This document shows, piece by piece, positions 30,197 to 40,631 of a DNA stretch of 48,988 bases. The translations under genes and the position numbers were made by a program. Below the pieces are notes generated by a model. That model ran no database searches and was not told the DNA's origin. It saw only the letters and a list, made by a program, of their open reading frames with translations. Each line of letters begins with the position of its first letter. The stretch's first letter is position 1. This DNA comes from Sphingobacterium thalpophilum (GTDB taxonomy: Bacteria; Bacteroidota; Bacteroidia; Sphingobacteriales; Sphingobacteriaceae), in NCBI GenBank assembly GCA_945865415.1, contig CAMBFY010000002.1, positions 1 to 48,988 of the forward strand, written 5' to 3'.

Positions 30197-30979
30197 ATGA
30201 GCAATCTCGCAAAAACGTTCTCATCCTCATTGGGGAAGAAGCTGGTGATGGCCTTAACAGGTTTATTCCTATGCACTTTTCTGATTGTGCACTTAGTTGG
30301 GAATCTTCAGTTGTTTAAAGATGATGCAGGTCAGGCCTTTAATGCCTATGCCTATTTCATGACACATTTTACACCAATCAAGGTGGTTTCTTATCTGTTA
30401 TATGCATCAATTGTTGTCCATGCAGTATATGCTTTAATTATAAGTGCAGGTAATAAAAAAGCCCGTCCAATAGCTTATGCAGTGCAAGCAGGGAGTCAAA
30501 ACAGCCCTTGGACTTCACGTAATATGGGAATTCTGGGGACTATTTTATTGGTTTTCATTGTGGTTCATATGGGAGATTTTTGGTGGAAATACCATAATGT
30601 TGATTTACCCTATGCTAAATATGAGATCAGTTTGGATAAACCAAATGATATTCAGGTTTCAGAGCTACCCTATGATGCAAATCGACTTGTGCACTCAGAA
30701 GTAACCGACGTGCAGGCGCGTAAAAGGATTGTTATTTCTAAAGATCTCTATAAGATTGTAAACAATTCATTTCAAACATGGTGGTATGTCTTGCTATATG
30801 TGATTGCCATGGCGGCACTTTCTTTCCATTTAATACATGGATTCAAAAGTGCTTTTCAAACTATTGGCTGGAACAACAACAGGTTTTTGCCTATTGTTCG
30901 ATTTATTGGTGTCTGGGTATTTGGAGTTTTAGTTCCTCTTGCCTTTGCAGCAATGCCATTATATTTTTTCTTTAAATAG
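30197..30979 (+). CDS. sdhC: Succinate dehydrogenase cytochrome b subunit
   Basis: SSLGKKLVMALTGLFLCTFLIVHLVGNLQLF; HLIHGFKSAFQTIGW. Confidence 0.95.
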   Translation: MSNLAKTFSSSLGKKLVMALTGLFLCTFLIVHLVGNLQLFKDDAGQAFNAYAYFMTHFTPIKVVSYLLYASIVVHAVYALIISAGNKKARPIAYAVQAGSQNSPWTSRNMGILGTILLVFIVVHMGDFWWKYHNVDLPYAKYEISLDKPNDIQVSELPYDANRLVHSEVTDVQARKRIVISKDLYKIVNNSFQTWWYVLLYVIAMAALSFHLIHGFKSAFQTIGWNNNRFLPIVRFIGVWVFGVLVPLAFAAMPLYFFFK

Positions 30980-31024
30980 GATTACACAATACCCGGGAAA
31001 TCGGGATTAAAATAAGTTTCTGAG

Positions 31025-32959
31025 ATGAAATTAGATTCTAAAATACCAGAAGGTCCTTTAGCCGGAAAATGGTCTAAACATAAATTCAACCTGAAGCTGG
31101 TTAATCCGGCTAATAAAAGGAAATATACAGTTATAGTTGTAGGTACAGGCTTGGCAGGTTCTTCAGCTGCTGCATCACTCGCTGCACTTGGCTACAATGT
31201 GAAAGCTTTTTGCTATCAGGATAGCCCCCGTAGAGCACACTCGATTGCTGCACAGGGTGGTATAAATGCTGCAAAGAATTATCAGAATGACGGTGATAGT
31301 GTACATCGTTTATTCTATGACACCATAAAAGGCGGTGATTACCGTTCCCGTGAGGCAAATGTTTATCGTCTTGCTGAGGTTTCTGTAAATATTATAGATC
31401 AGTGTGTGGCGCAGGGAGTACCTTTTGCAAGGGAATATGGTGGTTTACTGGATAATCGTTCATTTGGTGGATCACAGGTGTCTCGTACGTTCTATGCAAG
31501 AGGTCAAACGGGTCAACAATTATTATTGGGAGCTTATTCAGCTTTGAATCGTCAGATCAATTTAGGGAAAGTAAAAATGTATACCCGCCATGAAATGATG
31601 GACGTGGTAAAGATTGAAGGCGAAGCAAAAGGTATTGTAACCCGAGATCTGATAACTGGTGAAATTGAAACCCATGCTGCTCATGCTGTACTTTTGTGCA
31701 CGGGGGGTTATGGAAATGTATTTTACCTTTCAACTAATGCTATGGGTTGCAACGTCACAGCTGCCTGGAAAGCACATAAACGTGGGGCATTTTTTGCAAA
31801 TCCATGCTTTACTCAGATTCACCCAACTTGTATTCCTGTAACAGGAGAACATCAGTCGAAACTAACCCTGATGTCTGAATCATTACGTAATGATGGTCGG
31901 GTTTGGGCGCCAAAGACTGCAGAATCTGCTCAGAAGATTAGAAATGGAGAAATTAAAGCTGTTGATTTGAAGGAAGAGGATCGTGATTACTTCCTGGAGC
32001 GTAAATATCCTGCATTTGGTAATCTTGTTCCAAGAGATGTGGCATCCCGTAACGCCAAGGAAATTGTAGATGAGGGTCGCGGTGTGGGATCATCCGGTAT
32101 AGCAGTTTACCTAGATTTTGCTGAATCAATTGAACGTCTGGGGGAAGATGCTGTTCGTGCAAGATATGGTAACCTTTTTGATATGTATCAGCAGATTACA
32201 GATGAGAATCCATACAAACAACCGATGAGGATCTATCCTGCAGTTCACTACACTATGGGTGGACTTTGGGTTGATTACAATCTGCAAACTACTGTTAAGG
32301 GATTGTATTGTCTTGGTGAAGCTAACTTCTCAGATCATGGTGCCAACCGCCTCGGAGCTTCCGCTTTGATGCAAGGACTTGCAGATGGGTATTTTGTTAT
32401 TCCTTATACCTTAGGAGATTATCTGGCTACAATTGGTCCGAATGTGGTTGATACTAAGCACCCTGCATTTGAAGAAGCAAAAAGTAATGTCATAGATAGG
32501 GTAAATAAATTGTTATCCCTAAAGGGAACAAAAACGGTAACCGAATATCATCGTGAATTGGGTCATATTATGTGGGAATACTGCGGAATGGCCCGAGATA
32601 AAGAAGGTTTGATCAAGGCAAAAAATATGATCCGAGAGCTTCGCGAAGATTTCTGGAAAAATGCCCTGGTTTCAGGTACTAATAATGAATTAAATCAGAG
32701 CCTTGAAAATGCCGGTCGCGTTGCCGATTTTCTTGAGCTTGGTGAATTAATGATTGATGATGCATTTGACCGTGAGGAATCATGCGGTGGGCATTTCCGT
32801 CTGGAAAGTCAGACTGAAGAAGGCGAGGCATTACGTGATGACGAAAATTATGCTTATACCGCGGCATGGGAATACAAAGAAGACAACCAGCCAGAGGTTT
32901 TGCACAAGGAAGAGCTGGTTTTCGAGAATATTAAATTATCACAGAGAAGTTATAAATAA
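31025..32959 (+). CDS. sdhA: Succinate dehydrogenase/fumarate reductase flavoprotein subunit
   Basis: [63 protein letters not shown]. Confidence 0.97.
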   Translation: MKLDSKIPEGPLAGKWSKHKFNLKLVNPANKRKYTVIVVGTGLAGSSAAASLAALGYNVKAFCYQDSPRRAHSIAAQGGINAAKNYQNDGDSVHRLFYDTIKGGDYRSREANVYRLAEVSVNIIDQCVAQGVPFAREYGGLLDNRSFGGSQVSRTFYARGQTGQQLLLGAYSALNRQINLGKVKMYTRHEMMDVVKIEGEAKGIVTRDLITGEIETHAAHAVLLCTGGYGNVFYLSTNAMGCNVTAAWKAHKRGAFFANPCFTQIHPTCIPVTGEHQSKLTLMSESLRNDGRVWAPKTAESAQKIRNGEIKAVDLKEEDRDYFLERKYPAFGNLVPRDVASRNAKEIVDEGRGVGSSGIAVYLDFAESIERLGEDAVRARYGNLFDMYQQITDENPYKQPMRIYPAVHYTMGGLWVDYNLQTTVKGLYCLGEANFSDHGANRLGASALMQGLADGYFVIPYTLGDYLATIGPNVVDTKHPAFEEAKSNVIDRVNKLLSLKGTKTVTEYHRELGHIMWEYCGMARDKEGLIKAKNMIRELREDFWKNALVSGTNNELNQSLENAGRVADFLELGELMIDDAFDREESCGGHFRLESQTEEGEALRDDENYAYTAAWEYKEDNQPEVLHKEELVFENIKLSQRSYK

Positions 32960-33100
32960 GACAGGAGATATGAGAATTGAGATTTGAGATAAAATAGTCT
33001 TGAATTTCAAATCAATCTCAATAATAAAAACCAAGATTGAGACAACAGGTAAGAATTTATATCTCATATCTAATGTCTCACATCTCAAATCTCAATAAAA

Positions 33101-33868
33101 ATGAGTAAAAATATGAATTTGACGTTAAAGGTTTGGCGTCAGAAAAATGCTGATGCTAAGGGTAAATTCGTTACCTATCAGGCTGATCATGTATCTCCCG
33201 ATATGTCATTCCTGGAAATGCTTGATGTAGTCAATGAAGATCTGACCAGAAAGGGCGATGACCCGATACATTTCGATCATGATTGTCGCGAGGGAATATG
33301 TGGATCCTGTTCACTTCATATCAATGGAAGGCCGCATGGTCCGAAGCAGGGTATTACCACCTGTCAGTTGCATATGCGCTCTTTTAACAACAATGATACC
33401 GTGGTAATTGAGCCATGGCGTGCTGAAGCATTTCCTGTAATCAAGGATTTGGCTGTAGATCGGGGCGCATTTGATCGTATTCAGGTTGCCGGAGGTTTTG
33501 TTTCAGTAAATACTGGTGGAGTTCCTGATGCTAATGCAATCGCAATACCTAAAGTTATTGCTGATGAGGCATTTAACTCTGCAACCTGTATTGGATGTGG
33601 CGCTTGCGTGGCAGCATGTAAAAACGCTTCAGCAATGCTTTTCGTTTCAGCAAAGGTTTCTCAATTAGCATTATTACCACAAGGTCAGCCAGAACGTTAT
33701 CGTAGGGTTCAGGCAATGGTTGCACAAATGGACGCTGAAGGTTTTGGAAGTTGTACTAATACAGGGGCTTGTGAGGCCGAGTGTCCAAAGGAAATTTCAA
33801 TAACCAATATTGCCAGAATGAACCGGGACTATTTTACGGCTAATTTAATTAAGCAGGAAGAAGCTTAA
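33101..33868 (+). CDS. sdhB: Succinate dehydrogenase/fumarate reductase iron-sulfur subunit
   Basis: [47 protein letters not shown]. Confidence 0.97.
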   Translation: MSKNMNLTLKVWRQKNADAKGKFVTYQADHVSPDMSFLEMLDVVNEDLTRKGDDPIHFDHDCREGICGSCSLHINGRPHGPKQGITTCQLHMRSFNNNDTVVIEPWRAEAFPVIKDLAVDRGAFDRIQVAGGFVSVNTGGVPDANAIAIPKVIADEAFNSATCIGCGACVAACKNASAMLFVSAKVSQLALLPQGQPERYRRVQAMVAQMDAEGFGSCTNTGACEAECPKEISITNIARMNRDYFTANLIKQEEA

Positions 33869-33880
33869 TTTTTTCTCGGA

Positions 33881-33924
33881 AAAAAAGGGGGTCAAATACA
33901 TCAGTGTATTTGACCCCCTTTTTT
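33881..33924 (+). terminator. Intrinsic terminator with a 20-bp perfect stem
   Basis: AAAAAAGGGGGTCAAATACA-TCAG-TGTATTTGACCCCCTTTTTT. Confidence 0.9.
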
Positions 33925-34028
33925 GTTTATACTGAATTTCATCACGTCTTTCTTTTTGTCAGTTATAGAAGAATATTGGCATTATTAGAGTAATTTTAAA
34001 GTATTCTGAACTATTTAAATTCTGAAAT

Positions 34029-35432
34029 ATGCAAATAAGTTTTCATGGTGCTGCGAGAAATGTAACCGGCAGTAAACATTTGATTTCTTTAGATAATGGG
34101 ACAAAAATTTTGCTTGATTGTGGAATGTTTCAAGGTATGGGCGAAGAAACTGATCAGCTGAATGAGCATTTTGGATTTAATCCTGCAAATATAAATTATC
34201 TTATTTTAAGCCATGCCCATATTGATCATAGCGGATTGATCCCTCGCCTTATAGCTGAGGGATTCAAAGGCGATATTTTTTGTACTGCAGCAACGATGGA
34301 CTTGGCTAGAATTTTACTTATGGATTCTGCCAGAATTCAGCAGCAAGACTCAGACTATAGTAACAAACACAGGAAGCGCAAGGGTTTGAGCTTGCTGAAA
34401 CCACTGTATACGGAAGAAGATGCGATGCTTGCATTGCGCCAATTTAAAATAATAAAATATAATACAGAACACCAGATTAATAATGAGATCACCGTTCTTC
34501 TAACAGATGTCGGTCATATCACTGGCAGTGCAGCCGTTCATCTTTCAATAAAGGAAGATGCAAAGACAATCCGCTTAACATTCAGTGGCGATGTTGGTCG
34601 CTATGGAGATATGATTCTTAAATCGCCTGAGATCTTCCCTCAATCAGATTATATACTACTAGAATCTACTTATGGAGATAGTTTACATGAGGATGCAGAA
34701 CCTGCAGAAGATTTACTAAAAGAAATTATTTATCAGACCTGCATTTTAAGAGGTGGTAAAGTTATTATCCCGGCATTCAGTGTTGGGCGTACCCAGGAAT
34801 TACTCTATTCATTGAATCATCTTGAAGAAAGGGGAATACTTCCCGATGTAAAATATTATGTTGACAGTCCTCTTTCTATTAAGGCTACAAATGTAGTTAA
34901 AAGCCATCCTGAAAATTTTAACAAACACGTTCAGGAAGTCATGCTTCACGATGATGATCCTTTTAATTTTAAAAATCTGAATTTCATACAGGAAACAAAG
35001 GATTCAATTGCTTTGAATACTGACCCAGAGCCTTGTGTTGTTATTTCTTCTTCAGGAATGGCGGAGGCTGGCAGGGTTAAACATCATATAAAAAATAGCA
35101 TTACGGATGAAAAGAATACTATTTTAATGGTTGGTTATTGCGAACCAAATTCATTGGGTGGGAGATTGGCAGCCGGATATAATGTAGTTACTATTTTTGG
35201 ACAAGAGTTTCCGGTAAGAGCTGAAATAAGGTCTGTTCGTTCTATGAGTGCTCATGGCGATTATAATGATTTGTTGCAGTTTATCGCCTGCCAGGATCCA
35301 TCAAAGGTTAAAAAGGTATTTCTGGTACATGGTGAATTTGATGTTCAGCAGAACTTCAGAGATAAAGTTCTGAACAAGGGTTTTCCTATTGTCGAAATTC
35401 CGGAAAGGCACCAGGAATTCCTCTTAGATTAA
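34029..35432 (+). CDS. MBL-fold/beta-CASP RNA-processing exonuclease
   Basis: LSHAHIDHSGLIPRL; FSGDVGRYGD; IPAFSVGRTQELL; SSSGMAEAGRVKHHI. Confidence 0.95.
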   Translation: MQISFHGAARNVTGSKHLISLDNGTKILLDCGMFQGMGEETDQLNEHFGFNPANINYLILSHAHIDHSGLIPRLIAEGFKGDIFCTAATMDLARILLMDSARIQQQDSDYSNKHRKRKGLSLLKPLYTEEDAMLALRQFKIIKYNTEHQINNEITVLLTDVGHITGSAAVHLSIKEDAKTIRLTFSGDVGRYGDMILKSPEIFPQSDYILLESTYGDSLHEDAEPAEDLLKEIIYQTCILRGGKVIIPAFSVGRTQELLYSLNHLEERGILPDVKYYVDSPLSIKATNVVKSHPENFNKHVQEVMLHDDDPFNFKNLNFIQETKDSIALNTDPEPCVVISSSGMAEAGRVKHHIKNSITDEKNTILMVGYCEPNSLGGRLAAGYNVVTIFGQEFPVRAEIRSVRSMSAHGDYNDLLQFIACQDPSKVKKVFLVHGEFDVQQNFRDKVLNKGFPIVEIPERHQEFLLD

Positions 35433-35464
35433 ACAGAAAAGCATCCCTGGATGCTTTTCTGTTT
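35431..35464. terminator. Bidirectional intrinsic terminator
   Basis: AAACAGAAAAGCATCC-CT-GGATGCTTTTCTGTTT between convergent genes. Confidence 0.85.
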
Positions 35465-35474
35465 AGCCCTACAA

Positions 35475-37040
35475 TTAATTGGTAGCCATTGATTTTGGAA
35501 GTTCCTTTCTTGGTATTTTTAAATCCCTTTGGGCAGTATTATAAACAAATGCCGCCGCTATTGTTGCAGATTGCTTAAGGTCATTCGCAATCAAACGATC
35601 GTAAGTGTCCATGTTAGTATGATGAGTCCGGGTATCATAGTCAATCTCATCCTGAATGAATTGAAAGCCTGGAATTCCTAAGGCGTCAAATGCAAGATGG
35701 TCTGTACCTCCTGTATTACGATGAGTTACAGTACTGGCTTCCAGATCTTTAAATGGATTCAACCACGTTTGAAATATTGGTCCGGCAGCAGAGTTTCCCT
35801 GTAAGTATATTCCCCGGATTTTCCCGGTGCCATTATCCAGATTATAATATGCTGAAATCTTTTTATGCTCTGGTTTAAGAACCATGGTTTTTGGGTCCCC
35901 AAAATGATTGGCAACATATCCCCTTGAGCCATGTAAGCCCTGTTCTTCAGATGACCATAATGCGATTCGTATGGTTCTCTTCGGACGCAAATTCAGGGAG
36001 CTAATAATTCTTACGGCTTCCATCATTACAGCACATCCGGCGGCATTGTCAGTAGCACCTGTAGCCGCATGCCATGAATCTAGGTGGCCACCCAGCATAA
36101 CAATTTCATCTTTCAGATCTTTATCAGTACCCGGAATTTCGGCAATTACATTATAACCCTGTAGATCATTGCTAAAGAACTGTGTTTTGATATCAGCTTC
36201 TAATTCCACTTTAATACCTCCCTTTATCAGGCGAATGATTCGCAGATAGTCTTCAGATGACATTTCAAGCTCCGGAAGTACTGGTGGAGCATCCTCAGCG
36301 TATGAGGCACCGTTAGTTGTAAACAAAGTTCCGTGAGCTCCACGGCTCAGACTAAGTAATAGGGCTGCATTTTCTGCCTTCAAAAAATCGGTGATCTTTG
36401 TCCTCATTGCACGACTCCTACGTAGCTGAGCCATTTGTTCAGGTGTAAATGATCTGCCTGGTCTGGCCATTTCAACGGTAGGTGCAGCTAAAGCACTTAG
36501 CTCTTCTTCAGTATAACGTTTCCCATCAGCCTTGAAGGTAGTAGATAATACCGTTGGAGAATCAAAGATGACAATCTTCCCATTCAGTTTTCCCCTAAAA
36601 GAATCCAGTTGTTGAATGGTATCAATCTTGCTGATATCAATGAGTACAATCTCTGATTTTACAGGACCATTTGTTCCGGGTGTCCATGCCTTGGGTGAAG
36701 CAATCATAGCCTGATAATATGGTGCAGTCATGGCAGTATAAGTTTTTTCAACCTGCCATCCCTTTCCAAATTTCCCCCAGGGTTCTAATTTAACGTTTTG
36801 TAAACCATAGGATTTTAGCGTTTTTACAGCCCAATCTTGTGCTCGTCTCAACCCAGGTGAATTTGAAAGTCTGGGACCTGAAACATCGGTCAGGTAAAAA
36901 GCAGTTTTCATCACCTGAGAATTGTTCAAACCTTCACTCCGGATCTTTTGAATTAAATCCTGATCCACAACTTCCTGTTGTGCAAAAAGATTGCTGATAA
37001 TTCCGATAGAAAACGAAACCGCCAATAAAAAATTTTTCAT
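35475..37040 (-). CDS. M28 family metallopeptidase with PA-like insert, secreted
   Basis: GGHLDSWHAATGATDNAAGC; WSSEEQGLHGSRGY; start moved to MKNFLLAVSF signal peptide at 37040. Confidence 0.92.
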   Translation of the reverse strand: MKNFLLAVSFSIGIISNLFAQQEVVDQDLIQKIRSEGLNNSQVMKTAFYLTDVSGPRLSNSPGLRRAQDWAVKTLKSYGLQNVKLEPWGKFGKGWQVEKTYTAMTAPYYQAMIASPKAWTPGTNGPVKSEIVLIDISKIDTIQQLDSFRGKLNGKIVIFDSPTVLSTTFKADGKRYTEEELSALAAPTVEMARPGRSFTPEQMAQLRRSRAMRTKITDFLKAENAALLLSLSRGAHGTLFTTNGASYAEDAPPVLPELEMSSEDYLRIIRLIKGGIKVELEADIKTQFFSNDLQGYNVIAEIPGTDKDLKDEIVMLGGHLDSWHAATGATDNAAGCAVMMEAVRIISSLNLRPKRTIRIALWSSEEQGLHGSRGYVANHFGDPKTMVLKPEHKKISAYYNLDNGTGKIRGIYLQGNSAAGPIFQTWLNPFKDLEASTVTHRNTGGTDHLAFDALGIPGFQFIQDEIDYDTRTHHTNMDTYDRLIANDLKQSATIAAAFVYNTAQRDLKIPRKELPKSMATN

Positions 37041-37192
37041 AGTTAATTTTTGTTTATAATGGTTAATATTCAACAATTCTGCCGGTTATTGATAGCCAAC
37101 AATCAATTTTTAATATTGAAGGTAACAAACTTATACATTCGATTAATAATTCAAGTCCAATTTCTTAGGTTTGAAAAAATTAATTTAAAATA

Positions 37193-38542
37193 ATGAGATG
37201 TCTTTCGGCTTTAATTTTAGTTTTTTCAGTACTTCAGTGCTGGTCACAAACCGTGATTATCAGGCAGGATCAGCAGATAAAAAAAATGGTGGATGAAGTA
37301 TCTGAAAAAAATATAGAAATGATTGTCAGAAAACTGGTGACTTTTGAAACAAGGCACAGTTTGAGTGATACAACAAGTACTACTTCTGGAATTGGTGCAG
37401 CCCGAAACTGGATCAAATCAGAGTTGGAGCGTTATTCAAAAGCCTCAGGCGGTCGATTAAAGGTTGAATTCGATACATTTACCCAAGCTGCCGACGGCCG
37501 CAGAATTGCAAGCCCAACTGTCATGAAAAATGTTTTAGGAATACTTCCGGGTACAGATCCGTCTGATGAGCGAATATTTATTGTTTCAGGCCATTATGAT
37601 TCAAGGGCTTCTGATGTTAACGATTCAAAAATTTTCGCTCCGGGTGCAAATGACGATGCTTCGGGAACTGCTGCTGCAATGGAATTAGCACGTGTAATGA
37701 GTCAGTATAAATTTAACTGCACCATAATCTTTGTAGCTATGGTTGCAGAAGAACAAGGTCTATATGGTGCAGTAAATCTTGCGAAAAGAGCAAAAGACGA
37801 GAAATGGAATTTGGCCGGAATGATTACGAATGATATTATTGGAAATACTTATGGCATGGAAACTGGCATTAAGGATAATAATAGTGTACGAATATTTAGT
37901 GAGGGAGTATCAGTTAATGAAAGTCCTGCTGAGGCTAGCCGAAGAGCCAGTACCGGATCTGAGAATGATGGTCAGGCACGTCAGTTTGCACGTTATGTCA
38001 AGGAGGTTTCTGAAAGATACGTAGATCAGTTAAATGTGAAACTGATTTATCGTCGTGACAGATATCTCAGAGGGGGTGATCACACCCCATTTTCTCAGCA
38101 GGGTTTTGCAGGTATCCGAATTACTGAAATGAATGAGGATTTTGACCGTCAGCATCAGGATGTAAGGAAAGAAAACGGCGTGGATTACGGAGACCTACCT
38201 GATTTTGTAGATTATAGTTACGCTCAGAAAGTAACGAGAATGAATCTGGCTTCTCTGGCAAATCTTGCTCTTGCTCCACAGGAGCCTTTAAATGTGGGCA
38301 TTCTCACCAGTGGCCTGACCAATAAAACTGTACTTAAATGGGAGAGTCCTGTCGGTGAAAAACCATCTGGATATTATGTGGTTATGAGAGAGACTACCAG
38401 TCCGGTTTGGGAAAAGAAATTCTATATTACCGGTAATAAAGCCAGTCTTAATTACTCCAAAGACAATTATTATTTTGGCGTTCAATCAGTGGATGATGAA
38501 GGACATGAAAGTTTGGTGGTAATTCCCAGGTCGGTTAGATGA
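37193..38542 (+). CDS. M28 family metallopeptidase, secreted
   Basis: VSGHYDSRASD; APGANDDASGTAAAMELARV; VAEEQGLYGA; GDHTPFSQQGFAGIRITE. Confidence 0.93.
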   Translation: MRCLSALILVFSVLQCWSQTVIIRQDQQIKKMVDEVSEKNIEMIVRKLVTFETRHSLSDTTSTTSGIGAARNWIKSELERYSKASGGRLKVEFDTFTQAADGRRIASPTVMKNVLGILPGTDPSDERIFIVSGHYDSRASDVNDSKIFAPGANDDASGTAAAMELARVMSQYKFNCTIIFVAMVAEEQGLYGAVNLAKRAKDEKWNLAGMITNDIIGNTYGMETGIKDNNSVRIFSEGVSVNESPAEASRRASTGSENDGQARQFARYVKEVSERYVDQLNVKLIYRRDRYLRGGDHTPFSQQGFAGIRITEMNEDFDRQHQDVRKENGVDYGDLPDFVDYSYAQKVTRMNLASLANLALAPQEPLNVGILTSGLTNKTVLKWESPVGEKPSGYYVVMRETTSPVWEKKFYITGNKASLNYSKDNYYFGVQSVDDEGHESLVVIPRSVR

Positions 38543-39343
38543 TTATTTAATACTCCGTTTTATAATAACAAAATACCCAAAGATAAATGTTAGAACTGCT
38601 ACGGTAAGGCTCACGTAAATCTCCTTACTAAACAGGTCGAACTCCAATAATTCATTCTTATTATTCAGAACTTGTATCATCATACTTTGTAATGCAAGTA
38701 TCGGATGAGTATATGGAATTGTATATGCATATTCCCATCCTAAATTCGCAGTAATTATTCCGAAGACAGTAAGTACGAAACCTATACCCATTGGCTTTAA
38801 GAAATCAGCCCAAATCAGCCCAAAAAGAAATTGAATGGATAAAATTCCGAGCGAGGCGAGAAAAAGTTTAAGATGTAGTTTGAAAAGGATACCCGAAATA
38901 TCAAACTGATTAAATTTCAATTCTGGATTTAGAATATTTAGCAATAAACCTGAAATAATAATAAAACTGGCAAATAAGCTTAAACAGAGTGCATTCAAAA
39001 ATATGACATAAAGGTATTTTGCCGAGTAAATACTCCACTTTGGTATTGGAAGAGAAAAAAGGCTTTTCCACATCTCAGCCCGATGTTCAATATTATTGAC
39101 GGAAAATGTCTGGAAAATAATCAGAATTGGAAGGATCAGACTACCCATTACCCCTAATAACGATCCACTGAATCTAAACCATTGCATTTTGGCAGATAGT
39201 GCTACCATTTTATCAGCATGAGTGTAAAAGCCTGCTGTAATTAATATACATAAAATTAGGGGAAGTAAGATTGCTGAAAAAAAAGCAAGAGTGTTCCTTG
39301 TTTTATAGTATTCAGATTGTAATGAAAGTAATAACCCCTTCAT
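38543..39343 (-). CDS. ABC-2 type permease (lantibiotic-immunity-like)
   Basis: Six hydrophobic segments; N-terminus resembles MutE/EpiE-like permeases; 1 nt from the upstream ATPase gene. Confidence 0.8.
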   Translation of the reverse strand: MKGLLLSLQSEYYKTRNTLAFFSAILLPLILCILITAGFYTHADKMVALSAKMQWFRFSGSLLGVMGSLILPILIIFQTFSVNNIEHRAEMWKSLFSLPIPKWSIYSAKYLYVIFLNALCLSLFASFIIISGLLLNILNPELKFNQFDISGILFKLHLKLFLASLGILSIQFLFGLIWADFLKPMGIGFVLTVFGIITANLGWEYAYTIPYTHPILALQSMMIQVLNNKNELLEFDLFSKEIYVSLTVAVLTFIFGYFVIIKRSIK

Positions 39344-39344
39344 T

Positions 39345-40247
39345 TTATATTTGAGTAATGGATAAGAATAAATTTTCCAAGTTTTGTTTACTTATCCCCA
39401 AATTATAAACCTTGTGATCGTTACTGACAAGCAGACTATTAATTTCTGCACTTTGATCTAAAGATTGGTAAGGAATGAGGATTTTATCTTTTGAGATTTC
39501 TGCCTGATGACCATGTTTACAAAGAAGTCCCATCGAACTGATAAGATCATTGGTTTGAATTTCAAGCTGTTTCTTGCTTAGATTATTTAGCTCCTCAATT
39601 GTTCCCTGAAAGAGTAACTTTCCCCGGTTTATTATTCCAATATGACTAACCATTTTTTCTACTTCCGATAGTAAGTGACTTGAAATGAAAACGGTCTTCC
39701 CTCTTTCTTCCACCAGTTTCCGTATTAATTGCCTGATTTCAATTATTCCATTTGGGTCAAGACCATTAGTTGGTTCATCCAGTATAAGTAATTTCGGATC
39801 ATTAAGAAGCGCAAGGGCAATTCCAAGCCGCTGTTTCATTCCCAAGGAATAATTTCCCGCCTTTTTATTGGCATGTTCTTTAAGACTTACCAAATTGAGT
39901 ATTTCACTCACTCTCCCGGCATTTACACGAAGCAGCATGGCTCTGTTTAATAGATTTTCTTTACCAGATAAATGAGGGTATATTGCAGGTTGTTCGATTA
40001 GTGAACCGATGCCTGAGAGTATTTTTATTCGGTTTTTATTCAGATCCTTTCCAAAAAGGTATACCTTTTCATTGTCAGTCTGGAGTAAACTAAGTAATAC
40101 CTTTATGGTAGTTGTTTTTCCGGCACCATTTGGACCAAGGAATCCATAAATACTTCCCTCTCTGACCTTAAGTGAGACCTGATCAAGAACCAGCTGAGTG
40201 CCAAATTGATAAGAAAGATTTCTGGTTTCTATTATTAATGTCGACAC
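39345..40247 (-). CDS. ABC transporter ATP-binding protein
   Basis: GFLGPNGAGKTTTIKVLLSLL; YSLGMKQRLGIALALLNDPKLLILDEPTNGLDPNGI; GTG start. Confidence 0.95.
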   Translation of the reverse strand: MSTLIIETRNLSYQFGTQLVLDQVSLKVREGSIYGFLGPNGAGKTTTIKVLLSLLQTDNEKVYLFGKDLNKNRIKILSGIGSLIEQPAIYPHLSGKENLLNRAMLLRVNAGRVSEILNLVSLKEHANKKAGNYSLGMKQRLGIALALLNDPKLLILDEPTNGLDPNGIIEIRQLIRKLVEERGKTVFISSHLLSEVEKMVSHIGIINRGKLLFQGTIEELNNLSKKQLEIQTNDLISSMGLLCKHGHQAEISKDKILIPYQSLDQSAEINSLLVSNDHKVYNLGISKQNLENLFLSITQI

Positions 40248-40253
40248 AATTGA

Positions 40254-40430
40254 TTATTTGATGACATTGCTGACAAGGCTCCTGAGTGATGGCATCTTAA
40301 GTTTTAACCCGGCGCTCTGTTTTTCAATAGGGATTTCGTTGTTAATATTTGTAAGCAATAATCCGATAATCAGGAATAATGGCACAAGTAACATTATGAA
40401 TGGAGACACGCAATTGGTTAACTTTTTCAT
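40254..40430 (-). CDS. 58-aa single-TM small peptide (not in the supplied ORF track)
   Basis: Reverse-strand translation MKKLTNCVSPFIMLLVPLFLIIGLLLTNINNEIPIEKQSAGLKLKMPSLRSLVSNVIK*; its stop is 6 nt before the GTG start of the ABC ATPase. Confidence 0.6.
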   Translation of the reverse strand: MKKLTNCVSPFIMLLVPLFLIIGLLLTNINNEIPIEKQSAGLKLKMPSLRSLVSNVIK

Positions 40431-40512
40431 ACTTTTCTATTTTTGATAAAACAAATAAATAATTAAAAAATCTATTCATGAAATCTATTAGACCAAGGGT
40501 CAATTTTTACAT

Positions 40513-40588
40513 ACCAACGGCGCTATTTATGCATCAAGAAATTTATAGCTTTTGTTTGCATGTTGGTAGATTGATTTCGCCGGTTGGT
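40513..40588. promoter_or_regulatory. Candidate LytTR-regulator binding region with GTTGGT repeats
   Basis: ACCAACGGCG (40513-40522, inverted), GTTGGT at 40562-40567 and 40583-40588 (21-bp spacing), between divergent transcription units. Confidence 0.45.
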
Positions 40589-40631
40589 CGAATCCAGATA
40601 CTTTAAAGTTGGGGAAAAGCTATTTTCGACC

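Noticed and set aside
40258-40446. 62-aa ORF on the + strand
   Set aside because: The opposite strand contains a more credible small gene (40254-40430) co-oriented with the ABC operon.
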